In this document: positions 53,819 to 63,896 of the stretch, piece by piece | How positions within the stretch are numbered: position 1 is the first letter of the stretch | How the letters are laid out: each line of letters opens with the position of its first letter | Assembly (NCBI RefSeq): GCF_004363045.1 | Contig: NZ_SNYJ01000016.1 | Coordinates: forward strand, 25,888 to 89,887 | DNA length: 64,000 nucleotides | Direction of reading: 5' to 3' | Source: Aureibacillus halotolerans | GTDB lineage: Bacteria; Bacillota; Bacilli; Bacillales; DSM-28697 | Notes under the pieces: generated by a model | Seen by the model: only the letters and a program-made list of their open reading frames with translations | Databases searched by the model: none | Told to the model about the DNA's origin: nothing | Program-made: the position numbers and the translations under genes

Positions 53819-54583
53819 TTAAATAGGCTTTCTAGCTTGCAGCAGAAACCTATGCGACGGGATATCGATAAACCCATTAGCGTTAATTGAGCTATGAATG
53901 GCTTCAAGTCCTTCTCGATACCGCTCTACTGAAAAGTCCGGAATTTCGAAAGCAACGGCCTTCAAATAATAAATAATGGCACCCACATCATAAAAGCGTT
54001 GATTCACCATCGCCTCTTCCGCCTTTTCTATAGAAAAACCGACACCATGGAGCTGTTTCCTTGCATTCGCCAAATGCCAATCATCGAACGTATGTTTTTC
54101 TGGCGCACCAAGCAATGTATGAAATTTTTTGTTGTCTTCTCCGCCCACTTGTTGTGTGAGAAACACGCCCCCAGGCTTCAAAAGACGCATGACATCCTCA
54201 GGATGATAATATTCGTGCCGATTTAAGATGAGATCAAACGTCCCGTCCTCATATGGCAAGCGGTCTTCGTTTTCTAAAACGGCCACTCTCACTCCTAAGG
54301 GCTCCAGCGTTTTTCGAGCAACGTCAATATTGGGGGCATATCCTTCTGTGGCATGGACGGTGGCTGGCAAAGGCTTTAAGCTTGCCAAAAACTCTCCTCC
54401 ACCCGTACCCATATCTAGCAGTGTGTTGCTTTTCGACATCAAATCCACAACTCGTGATCCATAAGACCAGGGCAATGGAGCTTCAACCATCCGACCCGTT
54501 TTCGTAATATAGGAGAAATCCCAGCCTGAAAAATCGGTTTCCGTTCCTTGGCTAACAAAAGTTAAAAAGGATGCATCTGCCAT
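53819..54583 (-). CDS. SAM-dependent class I methyltransferase
   Basis: 254 residues. Rossmann methyltransferase fold with motif I LLDMGTGGGEFL (about 56-67), acidic residue after strand 2 (HATEGYAPNI), FDLILNRHEYYHPEDV and LLKPGGVFLTQQVGG. The family (Methyltransf_11/25) does not reveal the substrate; small molecules or rRNA are possible. Start ATG 54583 with AAAGGAG upstream. Monocistronic. Confidence 0.9.
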   Translation of the reverse strand: MADASFLTFVSQGTETDFSGWDFSYITKTGRMVEAPLPWSYGSRVVDLMSKSNTLLDMGTGGGEFLASLKPLPATVHATEGYAPNIDVARKTLEPLGVRVAVLENEDRLPYEDGTFDLILNRHEYYHPEDVMRLLKPGGVFLTQQVGGEDNKKFHTLLGAPEKHTFDDWHLANARKQLHGVGFSIEKAEEAMVNQRFYDVGAIIYYLKAVAFEIPDFSVERYREGLEAIHSSINANGFIDIPSHRFLLQARKPI

Positions 54584-54750
54584 AATTTTCACTCCTTTGC
54601 TCTTTCGTATTGTAGCAAATGACCCTTTTTGGTGTCATTCCTCCCCGCAACAAGGTTTTCTTCTCATTCCCTGGCTTCAATCGTCAAAAAGACGCCAGCT
54701 CTATGATCAATCCCATAAAGATGACGCCTTCTATTAAAACACGATCCATT

Positions 54751-56205
54751 TTACTTGTTTACATAGGGAGAAATATCAACGCCAGTTGCATCTGCAAGGC
54801 GATGACCAAGCGCTTCGTCTGCTCGGTAGAAATTGCAGATCGCTCGAAGAACCGTCTTCTCATCTTGAATCTGTTTAAACTCATTCACTAGATTTTTGAC
54901 GAGCTGATCCTTCACTTCATCGCTGTAGCTTCTCCAAACGCGTCCTGCTTGACCAAACTCGTCTGTTTTATCAATCGCCTGACGACCTGCCACACCTTCA
55001 ATCGGCTGTCGTTCATCGACCACATCGTCTGTTTCCTTCGGTGTATGCTCAGCACTATTTGGCTCATAGTTTATCGGATCGGTTTGCTGATGAATCGGCA
55101 TTTGACCGTCTCGCTGATAATTTTGCACCTTCGCATACGGACAGTTAATTGGCAATTGCTGATAGTTGGTTCCAATGCGGTATCGTTGTGTATCAGAATA
55201 AGAGAATAAACGTCCTTGCAGCAGTTTATCCTCGGATGGCAGCATACCTGGCACCAACACACCTGGATTAAAGCCAACGGATTCTGTCTCTGAAAACACA
55301 TTGTCAGGATTACGATTTAACGTCATTGTACCGACGCGCTCATAAGGAATGTCTTCTTCAAGCCAGTCCTTCGTCGCATCCAATGGGTCAAACGAAAATG
55401 AATCAATGTCTGAAGGCTTCAGCACCTGTACATAAAGGTCCCATTCCGGGTAATTCCCTTGCTCAATGGCTTCATACAAGTCGGCACTTGCGTGATTAAA
55501 ATCCTTCCCTTGAATGCTTTCTGCTTCCTCCGCACTTAACGAGCGAACGCCTGCTTTCGGTACCCAGCGAAGCTTGATATACACCGTGTCTCCTGCTTCG
55601 TTAATCCATTTGAAGGCATGAACGCTTGACCCTCTCATTTCACGGTAGTTGGCTGGAATGCCTTCATCTGTAAAGAGATGAACAAGCATGTTTGTCGTCT
55701 CCGGTGAATTCACCATGTAATCCCAGTAGCGGTTTGGATCTTGAATATTTGTTCGTGGGTCAGGCTTTAACGAATGCACGATGTCAGGGAATTTCATCGT
55801 ATCACGGATAAAGAAAACAGGGAGGTTGTTCCCAACGAAGTCATAGTTGCCTTCCTCCGTATAAAATTTAATGGAAAAGCCACGTGGATCTCGAAGGGTT
55901 TCCGGTGAGTGCTGCCCGTGAATCACAGTAGAAAACCGGACAAACACAGGGGTCTCCTGACCAACTTCCTGTAAAAAAGCCGCTTTCGTGTACTTTTTCA
56001 TGCTATCGGTTACTTTAAAGACTCCATGAGCGCCAGCACCTCTTGCATGCACAACCCGTTCAGGCACTCGTTCACGATCAAAATGGGCGAGCTTTTCAAT
56101 GAGTTGGTAATCCTCTAAGAGAAGTGGTCCACGACTACCGGCAGATCGAGAATTTTGATTGTCTTGGATGGGTGCACCTTGATTCGTCGTTAAGTGTTTT
56201 TTCAA
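54751..56205 (-). CDS. katA: Catalase (clade 3, haem)
   Basis: 484 residues. Distal His in ARGAGAHGVF, Asn in GNNLPVFFIRD, proximal haem Tyr in RLFSYSDTQRYRIG, all standard for monofunctional small-subunit catalases such as B. subtilis KatA (483). Starts with TTG at 56205 (GAGGAGGC upstream). An AT-rich PerR-like box lies 37 bp upstream, implying peroxide induction. Cytosolic tetramer that dismutates H2O2. Confidence 0.96.
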   Translation of the reverse strand: MKKHLTTNQGAPIQDNQNSRSAGSRGPLLLEDYQLIEKLAHFDRERVPERVVHARGAGAHGVFKVTDSMKKYTKAAFLQEVGQETPVFVRFSTVIHGQHSPETLRDPRGFSIKFYTEEGNYDFVGNNLPVFFIRDTMKFPDIVHSLKPDPRTNIQDPNRYWDYMVNSPETTNMLVHLFTDEGIPANYREMRGSSVHAFKWINEAGDTVYIKLRWVPKAGVRSLSAEEAESIQGKDFNHASADLYEAIEQGNYPEWDLYVQVLKPSDIDSFSFDPLDATKDWLEEDIPYERVGTMTLNRNPDNVFSETESVGFNPGVLVPGMLPSEDKLLQGRLFSYSDTQRYRIGTNYQQLPINCPYAKVQNYQRDGQMPIHQQTDPINYEPNSAEHTPKETDDVVDERQPIEGVAGRQAIDKTDEFGQAGRVWRSYSDEVKDQLVKNLVNEFKQIQDEKTVLRAICNFYRADEALGHRLADATGVDISPYVNK

Positions 56206-56241
56206 CAGAAAGCCTCCTCATTGTTTATAACGAATTTTTAT

Positions 56242-56256
56242 TTATATTAATTATAA
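56242..56256. promoter_or_regulatory. PerR-box-like operator upstream of katA
   Basis: Minus strand TTATAATTAATATAA agrees with the PerR consensus TTATAATnATTATAA at 12-13 positions. It lies in an AT-rich promoter region 37 bp before the katA start codon. Confidence 0.7.
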
Positions 56257-56321
56257 TTTGATATTAAATAAATTCTAATTTAAAACGACGTCCAGGTCAA
56301 CTACGAATGTGTTGTTCCTTT

Positions 56322-58604
56322 TCAGGTGGTGTCTCGTGCTGATTTCCCTAAACTACTCCTATATTGAGCAGGGGTCACTTCAAACACTCGTTTAAACGCC
56401 CGACGAAAGGAATGCGAGCTATTGTAGCCCACTTTTTCCGAAATGTCTTGAATCGTATCTTCTGTCGACGTCAAAAGAATGGTGCTCTTTTCCAGACGGA
56501 CGTGTTCAATATATTCAGCAATATAGTGCCCCCTTTGCTCTTGGAATAGGCGTGAAAGATATTTTTCAGGTTTACCGATTGCTTTCGCAATATCATAATT
56601 CGAAAGATTGGCGTCATGACTATGTTGGTCTATATAGTGCATCATCGTCGCAAGCACTTCTTCTCCAGCAGCCTCTTTAACCTGCCTTTGTTGTGTAGCA
56701 TACGTGTGAATAATGTCAGAGAATACATGCAGGACATACTCACTTCCAGAAGCCATTTCGAGGCTGAACAACCTTTGTTGAAGCTGGACATCGCTTTGCA
56801 GCTGCATCGCCTGAGGTGACAAGGCTCTCATGAAAGTGCCTTTCAGCTGAGACAGCACTTGTTGAGCAATCATAGGATGTTGCTTCTCCTGAACCTGTGC
56901 ATTCAAAATGTCACGAATAAGTTGAAGGGCATCCTCTACCTCACCTGATTTTAAGGCTGTAAAAAGCCGTACTTCCATCTCAATAGAATAATTTAAAAAC
57001 GGACTGGACACGTCATAGTCGCTATGCCAATACACACCTGGTTCACTTTTTAGGATCGCATAGTCAAGCAAACGACGCGCCATATCATATGACATTCCAG
57101 TTTCGGGTAGCGAAGTTAATGGCCCAACCGCGTAAGTAACGTCCAATCCATATTCGACAGGTAGCTCGTCCCGTTCTTGTATCAACTGCTCACGAAGAGT
57201 ATTTTCTGTAACAGTTGTCTTATCTGGTCGAAGCACGATCCACATCAAAACTTCATCCTTATTCAGATCAACAGTCAGTAGCTGAGGGTAAAAATGTTGC
57301 AGATGATTTTTGACGATAATCTTTGCTGCCGAAAGCTCATCGTAGACTTCCGTCCCCTCCATCTGTTCATAGCCGTGGATTTTCAGAAGCAAAACGACAC
57401 CATAGTCTTCAGGCGTAACTCCTGCATCCAAGGCAGACGCATGCAGATCATCACGGGAATGGAATTCACCATGGATTAGTCGGCGCAAAAACGCATCCTT
57501 TTGCAATCGTTCTTGTTGCGTTAGCTCTTGTGCAAGCGAATTATTTCGTTTAATCAACTTCGCTAAGTTTCCTTCAAGAAAAGCATATTCGTTCGTTTCT
57601 TTTCGCTTTGAGTGGTCCAAGTGCTCGCGAATAAGGGTCGCTAGCTTTGCAATAGGTGAGCTATGTCGCTTCGCAAGCAATACACTAATGACCCCACCAA
57701 TTAAAAGAGTGACCAACATCACGACGAATGTCATACGACCAATAAAATCCGCGCCCTTTAAAAGACTGGTTTTTGGAACAGACGCAACATACTGCCAGCC
57801 ACTTTGATCAGATGTTACGGAGATGATATACATGTCCTCACCATTTTTCATTCTCTTTTCAACAACTTGCTCCTCATCACTAAAATCTTTGGTGTATACT
57901 TCGTTAGAGCTAATGCCTGCATTCGCCAGAAGGTTGCCATGTTCGTCTTTAATATAAGCCCATCCCCCTGGTAGAACGAAGGAGTTCATTTGCTGCTGGA
58001 ACCACGACTTCTCAATTGGAATCAAAACAGTCGCTTTCACATTGCCATTGCTATGGAAAGGAAGAGACTGCATTAACGTCACCATTGGAATAGTGCGCTT
58101 ATTCCAATTATAAAGCGATAGTGCACGTACACGATGATTGTGTGGTTGAAAAATCATTTCATCACGCCACTCTTGGAAGGTCATGCTTAATATCCGATGT
58201 TCATTGAAAAAATGCTGTGGCCTCGCATACGCCGAACCGGGGATCAATACCATATCAGCATCCCATATATAAAGCTGTAAATAGTCTAGGAGCTGGTTTG
58301 TGGAGGCGTACACGGAAAGCTGCTCTGTGACCGATCGTACGTCCATCACCTGATCCTCTAGAGATGGTCCTCCTGCCAGCAGCCGATTGACGTTAGGTTG
58401 TAAAGAGAGCTCACGAATGAAGCTTTCCACTTCAAGCATACGATTTTCAATACTCGTACGACTTTGATTGAGTGCAGCCAGACTAGAATCGACTGCATTT
58501 GATTTCGCGACAGACACAGACACATAATAGGATATGAGGCCAGTAAATAGCGGAATAAGTAAAATACACACATAGGAAACGAGCATTCGTTTAAATGTAC
58601 TCAT
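56322..58604 (-). CDS. Membrane-bound AraC-family regulator (YesN/YtdP type)
   Basis: 760 residues. TM1 (about 10-30), an extracellular Cache-like sensor (about 31-290), TM2 (about 293-315), HAMP-like and coiled-coil linker (NSLAQELTQQERLQKD), a middle domain (about 370-620), and a C-terminal double HTH of AraC type (about 655-755: NYDIAKAIGKPEKYLSRLFQ, IQDISEKVGYNSSHSFRRAFK). Proteins of this build sense a surface sugar signal and activate an adjacent lplABC-type uptake operon. The neighbour upstream on the same strand is the matching binding lipoprotein. AAGGAGGG ribosome site. Confidence 0.9.
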   Translation of the reverse strand: MSTFKRMLVSYVCILLIPLFTGLISYYVSVSVAKSNAVDSSLAALNQSRTSIENRMLEVESFIRELSLQPNVNRLLAGGPSLEDQVMDVRSVTEQLSVYASTNQLLDYLQLYIWDADMVLIPGSAYARPQHFFNEHRILSMTFQEWRDEMIFQPHNHRVRALSLYNWNKRTIPMVTLMQSLPFHSNGNVKATVLIPIEKSWFQQQMNSFVLPGGWAYIKDEHGNLLANAGISSNEVYTKDFSDEEQVVEKRMKNGEDMYIISVTSDQSGWQYVASVPKTSLLKGADFIGRMTFVVMLVTLLIGGVISVLLAKRHSSPIAKLATLIREHLDHSKRKETNEYAFLEGNLAKLIKRNNSLAQELTQQERLQKDAFLRRLIHGEFHSRDDLHASALDAGVTPEDYGVVLLLKIHGYEQMEGTEVYDELSAAKIIVKNHLQHFYPQLLTVDLNKDEVLMWIVLRPDKTTVTENTLREQLIQERDELPVEYGLDVTYAVGPLTSLPETGMSYDMARRLLDYAILKSEPGVYWHSDYDVSSPFLNYSIEMEVRLFTALKSGEVEDALQLIRDILNAQVQEKQHPMIAQQVLSQLKGTFMRALSPQAMQLQSDVQLQQRLFSLEMASGSEYVLHVFSDIIHTYATQQRQVKEAAGEEVLATMMHYIDQHSHDANLSNYDIAKAIGKPEKYLSRLFQEQRGHYIAEYIEHVRLEKSTILLTSTEDTIQDISEKVGYNSSHSFRRAFKRVFEVTPAQYRSSLGKSARDTT

Positions 58605-58759
58605 CGAGTCCCTCCTTTACGAAAACCCTTACATAGTTATATTTTCGGGATGTGCCTTAACATTTCCTTCCCACTAAATTTTCATCATGTAAATTCGAGA
58701 GAAGGTTTACCTATACATTAAACTTTCACGTTGACCTATCTCAGTTCATCTCAAGAAAG

Positions 58760-58821
58760 AAAAAAAGCCGAACTGTCCTATGAAATTCCGAGTGAATTTC
58801 GTAGTCGTTCAGGCTTTTTTA
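58760..58821 (-). terminator. Terminator of the binding-lipoprotein gene
   Basis: Long stem AAAAAAGCCTGAACGACTA.CGAA pairing with TTCATAG.GTTCGGCTTTTTTT (in parts) on the minus strand, between the lipoprotein and the AraC-type gene. Confidence 0.8.
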
Positions 58822-58866
58822 CATTATTCTCGTCTTGGATTAATGAATTAGAGGCTTCTATACATG

Positions 58867-60348
58867 TTATTGATTGTTGAAATCATCAATCACTTGTTGC
58901 CCGCCAGCTGCTTTCCATTCCTCAATGGCTTCATCAAACTCTTCTTCATCAATCTGACCTAAAGCATATTTAAAGGTTGCATCTTCAATTATCTGCATCA
59001 GGCTTTCAGATTTCGTAATATAGGTTTCTGAATCTAGCCCTAAGGATGCATCCATGACGGCGTACTGCGCATTGTCTTTATAAAGCTCTTCTGCCTTTGC
59101 ACGCGGCTCATAATCAAAGGCTCCTTCATATCGCCCGCTTGTAGCAGGCTCACCAATTTCGAAAGCAGAATATGGTGTAACTTGATTGTCAATTAACGTT
59201 CGGTTCTCTTCAATTTGTTTAGCCTTGCCATCAACCACTTCGTAATGCTCGCCCTCGACTCCCCAAATGATCAGATTAGCTCCTTCTGGAGTCATCAGAT
59301 AATCATAAAATTCCAGAATCTTTTTTAGCTCTTCTTCAGTTTCAACTGCTGACTTTGGAAACATGATTAAGCTTCCATACCCAGGGTTCGAACGGACGCC
59401 AAATGTTCCGTCTGGTCCCTCTACATAATTGTGGACATCAAACTCCACGTCCGGATTTATCGCTTTTGCATCATCATACAGCGAAAGCACATCACCCATA
59501 GTGCCAATATATACGCCAGCAGTGCCATTTTTCAGCATTGCCTGTTGATCCGTTTTGCTCGTCACCTGGGCATCTTGGTTAATATAGCCGTTTTCATAGA
59601 TGTCTTTAAAATAATTCAGTGTTTGCTTGTATTCTGGGAACATAAACTCTGGGAGGATTTTTCCGTCCTTCTCTCCCCACATATTCGGTCCTCCAAACCA
59701 TGTGCCCATTGCCTGGAATGTCCCTATTCCTGCACGATCGGTTAATCCAATCGTATCATCTTTGCCATTCCCATCTGGATCATCTTCTGTAAACGCTCTC
59801 AACATATTGTAAAGCTCATCCGTTGTCGTTGGGGCATCAAGCCCAAGATTGTCTGCCCAATCTTTTCGATAGATGAGCCCTGTTCGTGAGCGCGGTCTTC
59901 CCATATAAAGCGAATATAACTTCCCATCTATTTTTGCATTGTCTAGCGTTTCATCATATAGCTTGCTCAAATTTTCATAGTCATCAAGGTAAGGACCAAG
60001 CTCCCAAAATTGCCCGTCCCTTACTGATTCCTTGAAGAGAATAAGCTCAGCGGTATTAACAAGAATTGCCTCAGGTGCGGAACCAGTGACAAAAGCCGTA
60101 TTCAGCTTTTCACCATACGTGTTTGATGGTGTCCATTGAACAGTGAGCTCGGTATTGGTCGCCTCCTCCATCATTATTTCAAGTCGTTCATTAGGTGTTT
60201 CGGGAGTGTGCAAATTCAACAATAGTGAAAAAGAAAAGGGTGTATTTTCTCCGCCCTCACTCCCACCCGATGAAGCGCTTTCATTATTTGCGCATCCAGC
60301 TACCAAAAGCAATGCAGCAATAAACCAGACCCCTACTTTTTTTCTCAT
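58867..60348 (-). CDS. Oligosaccharide-binding lipoprotein (LplA/YtcQ type)
   Basis: 493 residues. Lipobox VAGC (Cys near 19), Ser/Gly linker, then a large type of extracellular solute-binding domain (RKDWADNLGLDAPTTTDELYNMLRAF; DDPDGNGKDDTIGLT with a Ca-loop-like DxDGNGKDD). Typical partner of LplB/LplC permeases and an AraC-type sensor for complex polysaccharide fragments. Neither permease gene is present in the window. AAGGAGGAG ribosome site. It is separated from the AraC gene by a terminator, so the regulator may have its own promoter. Confidence 0.92.
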   Translation of the reverse strand: MRKKVGVWFIAALLLVAGCANNESASSGGSEGGENTPFSFSLLLNLHTPETPNERLEIMMEEATNTELTVQWTPSNTYGEKLNTAFVTGSAPEAILVNTAELILFKESVRDGQFWELGPYLDDYENLSKLYDETLDNAKIDGKLYSLYMGRPRSRTGLIYRKDWADNLGLDAPTTTDELYNMLRAFTEDDPDGNGKDDTIGLTDRAGIGTFQAMGTWFGGPNMWGEKDGKILPEFMFPEYKQTLNYFKDIYENGYINQDAQVTSKTDQQAMLKNGTAGVYIGTMGDVLSLYDDAKAINPDVEFDVHNYVEGPDGTFGVRSNPGYGSLIMFPKSAVETEEELKKILEFYDYLMTPEGANLIIWGVEGEHYEVVDGKAKQIEENRTLIDNQVTPYSAFEIGEPATSGRYEGAFDYEPRAKAEELYKDNAQYAVMDASLGLDSETYITKSESLMQIIEDATFKYALGQIDEEEFDEAIEEWKAAGGQQVIDDFNNQ

Positions 60349-60699
60349 AAGCTCCTCCTTAAAATCAAAAGATATGCTATAACATTACTTGTGTGGCAAT
60401 GAAAAAGATACAATCATTATCTAATAAAACGTCAATCTTAGTTAATGATTGTTTGTTGATCCTTTAAACTTACTTGAAAAATATACTCAAAAATGACATC
60501 CAGCATGCACAGATACCTCAAAAGTGTGCCGAAAAATGATCTATTTAGATTGAAAAGCCGCTAGTCACAGCTGTCCGTTGGATGGCATCGCTTTTTGCAA
60601 GCGCTAAATTACTTGTCGCACAACAGCTTCGAGAGATGACAATCGCTCACATATATATCTATTTACGTGAACTTTTGTATGGATTGCTGTAAACTACGA
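60349..60699. other. Intergenic region, nothing recognised
   Basis: Upstream region of the binding-lipoprotein gene; AT-rich, with no repeat family member, RNA motif or clear operator. Confidence 0.4.
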
Positions 60700-60726
60700 A
60701 ACCCCCTTTTTTAACAAAAGGGGGCA
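60700..60726 (-). terminator. Terminator of the amidase gene
   Basis: CCCCCTTTTGTTAAAAAAGGGGG hairpin followed by TTTC on the minus strand (stem arms CCCCCTTTT and AAAAGGGGG). Confidence 0.75.
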
Positions 60727-60747
60727 TTGTCACTTTTATGATGGACC

Positions 60748-62658
60748 CTACGGCAATAGCACTGGCGAACGACGGTGCAGCGTGCCCTGTTCATAGCTAT
60801 AGGCAACATTGAGCAGCACAGGTTCTTCAAACTTCCGTGCCATAAACTCAATGCCAACCGGAAGCCCTTTTGCAGTAAAGCCTGCCGGAACGGTGATAGC
60901 AGGAAAGCCAGAAAACGAACTAAGCAGGACATTCGTTCCAACTAGTTGCTCCTCACCAATCAATGCTGCTGGGTGAGAGGATGTTGGATAGACAAAGGCG
61001 TCCAATGATTGTTTGGCCATTGCCGTAAGTAATGCTTCTTGAGTCAGCTTCGTTCTGAAAAGCACAACATCCTTGTATTCTTCTTCATTTAAGGATTTAC
61101 GTGAATCCCTTGCTTTTAGTAGTCCTTCAATGGCTGGATCATACGCATCCGCTTCAATAATCTCTGTTAGTGAACTATAAGGAGCTTCCTCGCCTAGCGA
61201 CTCTAGGTAGTCGTTCAGCTGAAACTTAAACTCCCATCCACTTAGACTGGAATAGGACATAATATCATCAAAATCTGAAAGCGTGATGGGAACGACTTCA
61301 GCACCAAGAGCTTCCATATCCACAATGGCTTGATTCATGACTTGTTTTACGGCTACAGACGTATTGTCTCCCATGAGCTGTGTGAGCAATCCTATCCGTT
61401 TGCCTATTAATCCATCGGCTTGTAAAGACTCTAGGTAGCTTGATGGAATCTGGTCATCACTCCACGCTGTCACAGGATCGTTCGCATCATAGCCAACAGT
61501 GGCTTCTAATAGAATGGCTGCATCGGTCACTGTTCGCGCCATTGGACCTCCGACGTCTTGCGTCAAAGCCAATGGGATAATACCGTCACGACTTGATAAA
61601 CCAACTGTAGGTCGAATGCCGACAAGGCTGTTCATGGATGAAGGCACCCGGATAGAGCCCCCCGTATCAGAGCCTAACCCCGCCACAGCAAAATTGGCCG
61701 CTACTGCTGCGCCTGTACCACCACTTGAGCCCCCTGGATAACGCTGAAGGTCATACGGATTGAGTGTTTGTCCAAGCATTGAACCGCTTGTTGTATACCC
61801 TACAGCAAATTCATGCAAGTTTGTTTTGCCTAGAATGATGGCCCCTGCTTCCTTAAGAAGTTTAATCTGATGCGCGTCATTTGGGGGAATCGATTCGGCT
61901 AAGCAAATGCACCCTGCTGTTGTAGGCATTCCTGCCGTATCAAAATTATCCTTTGCAAGAATAGGTATGCCGTGAAGAGGACCTCTTACTCCGCGCATTG
62001 CTCGTTCTTTATCAAGCTGCGCCGCTATACCTCTAGCTTCTTCATTGATCGTTATAATTGAATTGAGTGCCGGTCCCTTTTGATCGTACCGCTGAATGCG
62101 ATCCAAATAGAAATCGACGAGCTCAACGGACGTAAGTTGCCCGTTCTCAAGCATGTTTTGAAGCTCTTGAATGGTTGCTTCTTGGAGCTTTACTGGTTTA
62201 ATTGTTTCATAGTATCTGGTGACAAGTGTCGCTGCCTGACTCGCTGTCAATGTTTTTCCATACCCAAAGGTTCCATTCGGAAGTCCTTGTAGGATCCCTC
62301 TTTGTGTTAAAGCCCCAATGGCTCCAGCTTCCTGTGCTTCTGCTGGTACATCAATGTACGGTGCAAACACATCCTCCCAGCCAGCAAATTGCTGGAGAAG
62401 ATACGCTGCGTCCTCCCGTTCCAAAGAGCCACTATACGTGGTATCTAGCTGTACAGAACGCCCTCGCGCCTCTCCCTCTGCGCCAGACAAAAGCTCTGAA
62501 AATAGCTCAACCGTTGCCTCGTCTCCCGGGGCCACATTGTCTGTTAGCCACCCTCGTTCTTTAGCTGTGTCAAAGGGTGTCGCAGCTGTCGCATTCCCCC
62601 AACCACCGAACACAAGCAGAGAAAGCATAAGCATACCTAGCATTGCAGCTCTTCTCAT
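60748..62658 (-). CDS. Secreted amidase-signature enzyme with N-terminal SLH segment
   Basis: 636 residues. Signal peptide (1-26, GGWGNATAATP), a degenerate and one clear SLH repeat (about 50-155: AIGALTQRGILQGLPNGTFG, LTASQAATLVTRYY), then a complete amidase-signature domain (about 165-635) with the Ser-cisSer-Lys triad: Lys in PILAKDNFDTAG, cis-Ser in YPGGSSGGTGAAVA, nucleophile in LGSDTGGSIRVPSS. The combination suggests hydrolysis of amides at the cell surface; substrate unknown. ATG 62658 (MRRAAMLGML) has GAGGAG 7 nt upstream; the frame open to 62763 lacks a site there. Confidence 0.9.
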   Translation of the reverse strand: MRRAAMLGMLMLSLLVFGGWGNATAATPFDTAKERGWLTDNVAPGDEATVELFSELLSGAEGEARGRSVQLDTTYSGSLEREDAAYLLQQFAGWEDVFAPYIDVPAEAQEAGAIGALTQRGILQGLPNGTFGYGKTLTASQAATLVTRYYETIKPVKLQEATIQELQNMLENGQLTSVELVDFYLDRIQRYDQKGPALNSIITINEEARGIAAQLDKERAMRGVRGPLHGIPILAKDNFDTAGMPTTAGCICLAESIPPNDAHQIKLLKEAGAIILGKTNLHEFAVGYTTSGSMLGQTLNPYDLQRYPGGSSGGTGAAVAANFAVAGLGSDTGGSIRVPSSMNSLVGIRPTVGLSSRDGIIPLALTQDVGGPMARTVTDAAILLEATVGYDANDPVTAWSDDQIPSSYLESLQADGLIGKRIGLLTQLMGDNTSVAVKQVMNQAIVDMEALGAEVVPITLSDFDDIMSYSSLSGWEFKFQLNDYLESLGEEAPYSSLTEIIEADAYDPAIEGLLKARDSRKSLNEEEYKDVVLFRTKLTQEALLTAMAKQSLDAFVYPTSSHPAALIGEEQLVGTNVLLSSFSGFPAITVPAGFTAKGLPVGIEFMARKFEEPVLLNVAYSYEQGTLHRRSPVLLP

Positions 62659-62762
62659 CCCAACACTCCTCTCTTTTCGTTTGACATGCTTAATTCGACA
62701 CATGACAAAAGATCCCTTCACAGCATAGCGCTCATGTGAAGGAATCTTACAAACTTCATTCA

Positions 62763-63896
62763 TTATGGCTTTAAAAAGACTTCAATCACCGGGACAAGGA
62801 CGTCTGGTTTCTGAATCGGAAGCTCAAACGTCACACTCCCTGGGGTGACCTCTGCATGAATATGAGACCGCACTTTCCCTGGCTCATGCTCCATGAAGTG
62901 CACCTCAGAAGCATCATTGAGGAATTGCGCATAAGCAACTTGTCCTTCCAAGCCTTTCACATGGACATGTTTCATAGGCCAAGAGAAGAGGTGAATATAA
63001 AGCACCTGCCCTTTTTGCGTCACACAGCAATGTTCTGGCGCTTCAATGGCACTCTCGCCCGCGCCAACGATGGACCGCTCATGCAGGCGCATCCATTCTC
63101 CGATGTCGGCAAGCGTTTTGGACGCCTTTGCTTCAAACTCACCACGTCCGTTTGGTCCGACATTCAATAGCAAATTGCCACCCTTTGAAACTGTATCAAT
63201 CAGCATTTTCACAAGCATGTCGGGTGTTTTCCAATCGAGGTTGTCGCGATGGTACCCCCAGCTTCCTGTGAGCGTCTGGCATGCTTCCCAGATGACGGCT
63301 TCTCCATCTTTTGTCATTGCATGCTGCGGTTGATATTGTTCAGGTGTGACAACGCCACGATCAAGGTCAATTCGATTGTTCAAGAGTATATGCGGTTGCA
63401 ATGAAAGCACGAGCTCCTCCAGCTCCTCGGATGCCCAATCATTTTTGTCCTTTCCTGGCGCCCAGGATTCAAAACGCTCTGGATATGAAAAGTCGAACCA
63501 CATATAGTCAATATGCCCGTAATTGGTGAGCAGTTCCTTCACCTGACCATGCATAAATGTTCGGTAAGACGCCATGTCCCCCTTCCACTTTTCACGCGCC
63601 TCCATATCGTCGCGCAGTGGATGCAAACCATCAAGAGTAAAATCAGGATGGTGCCAGTCAATTAAAGAATAATAAAAGCCAATTTTAATGCCTTCCTCCC
63701 GAAATGCATCGACAAACTCCGCAAGCAAATCACGACCAATCGGCGAATTTGTCACCTTAAAGCTCGTCAATGCGCTATCCCACATGGCAAACCCTTCATG
63801 GTGTTTGGTTGTAATCACCGCATAGTTTATGCCCGCTGCCTTTGCCTCTTTTGCCCATTTCTTTGCGTCATAAAGGTCTGGATTAAAATAGTGCAT
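62763..63896 (-). CDS. Alpha-L-fucosidase family GH29, apparently truncated at the N-terminus
   Basis: 377 residues of a GH29 TIM barrel: ITTKHHEGFAMWDS (conserved His-His), IGFYYSLIDWHHPDF, YMWFDFSYPE with the nucleophile Asp, LNNRIDLDRG, WEACQTLTGSWGYH, GGNLLLNVGPNG. The first barrel strand with its FGxFxHWG catalytic His, normally 40-60 residues earlier, is missing. Homology seems to extend upstream as SDENY before a TAA stop nine codons ahead of the ATG, and the ATG has no good ribosome site. Either a decayed gene or a recent 5' loss. No signal peptide. The 105-bp spacing to the amidase gene allows co-transcription. Confidence 0.8.
   Translation of the reverse strand: MHYFNPDLYDAKKWAKEAKAAGINYAVITTKHHEGFAMWDSALTSFKVTNSPIGRDLLAEFVDAFREEGIKIGFYYSLIDWHHPDFTLDGLHPLRDDMEAREKWKGDMASYRTFMHGQVKELLTNYGHIDYMWFDFSYPERFESWAPGKDKNDWASEELEELVLSLQPHILLNNRIDLDRGVVTPEQYQPQHAMTKDGEAVIWEACQTLTGSWGYHRDNLDWKTPDMLVKMLIDTVSKGGNLLLNVGPNGRGEFEAKASKTLADIGEWMRLHERSIVGAGESAIEAPEHCCVTQKGQVLYIHLFSWPMKHVHVKGLEGQVAYAQFLNDASEVHFMEHEPGKVRSHIHAEVTPGSVTFELPIQKPDVLVPVIEVFLKP

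Noticed and set aside
54690..54745. Possible catalase terminator around two GACGCC blocks
   Set aside because: The two blocks are direct, not inverted, repeats and cannot form a hairpin.
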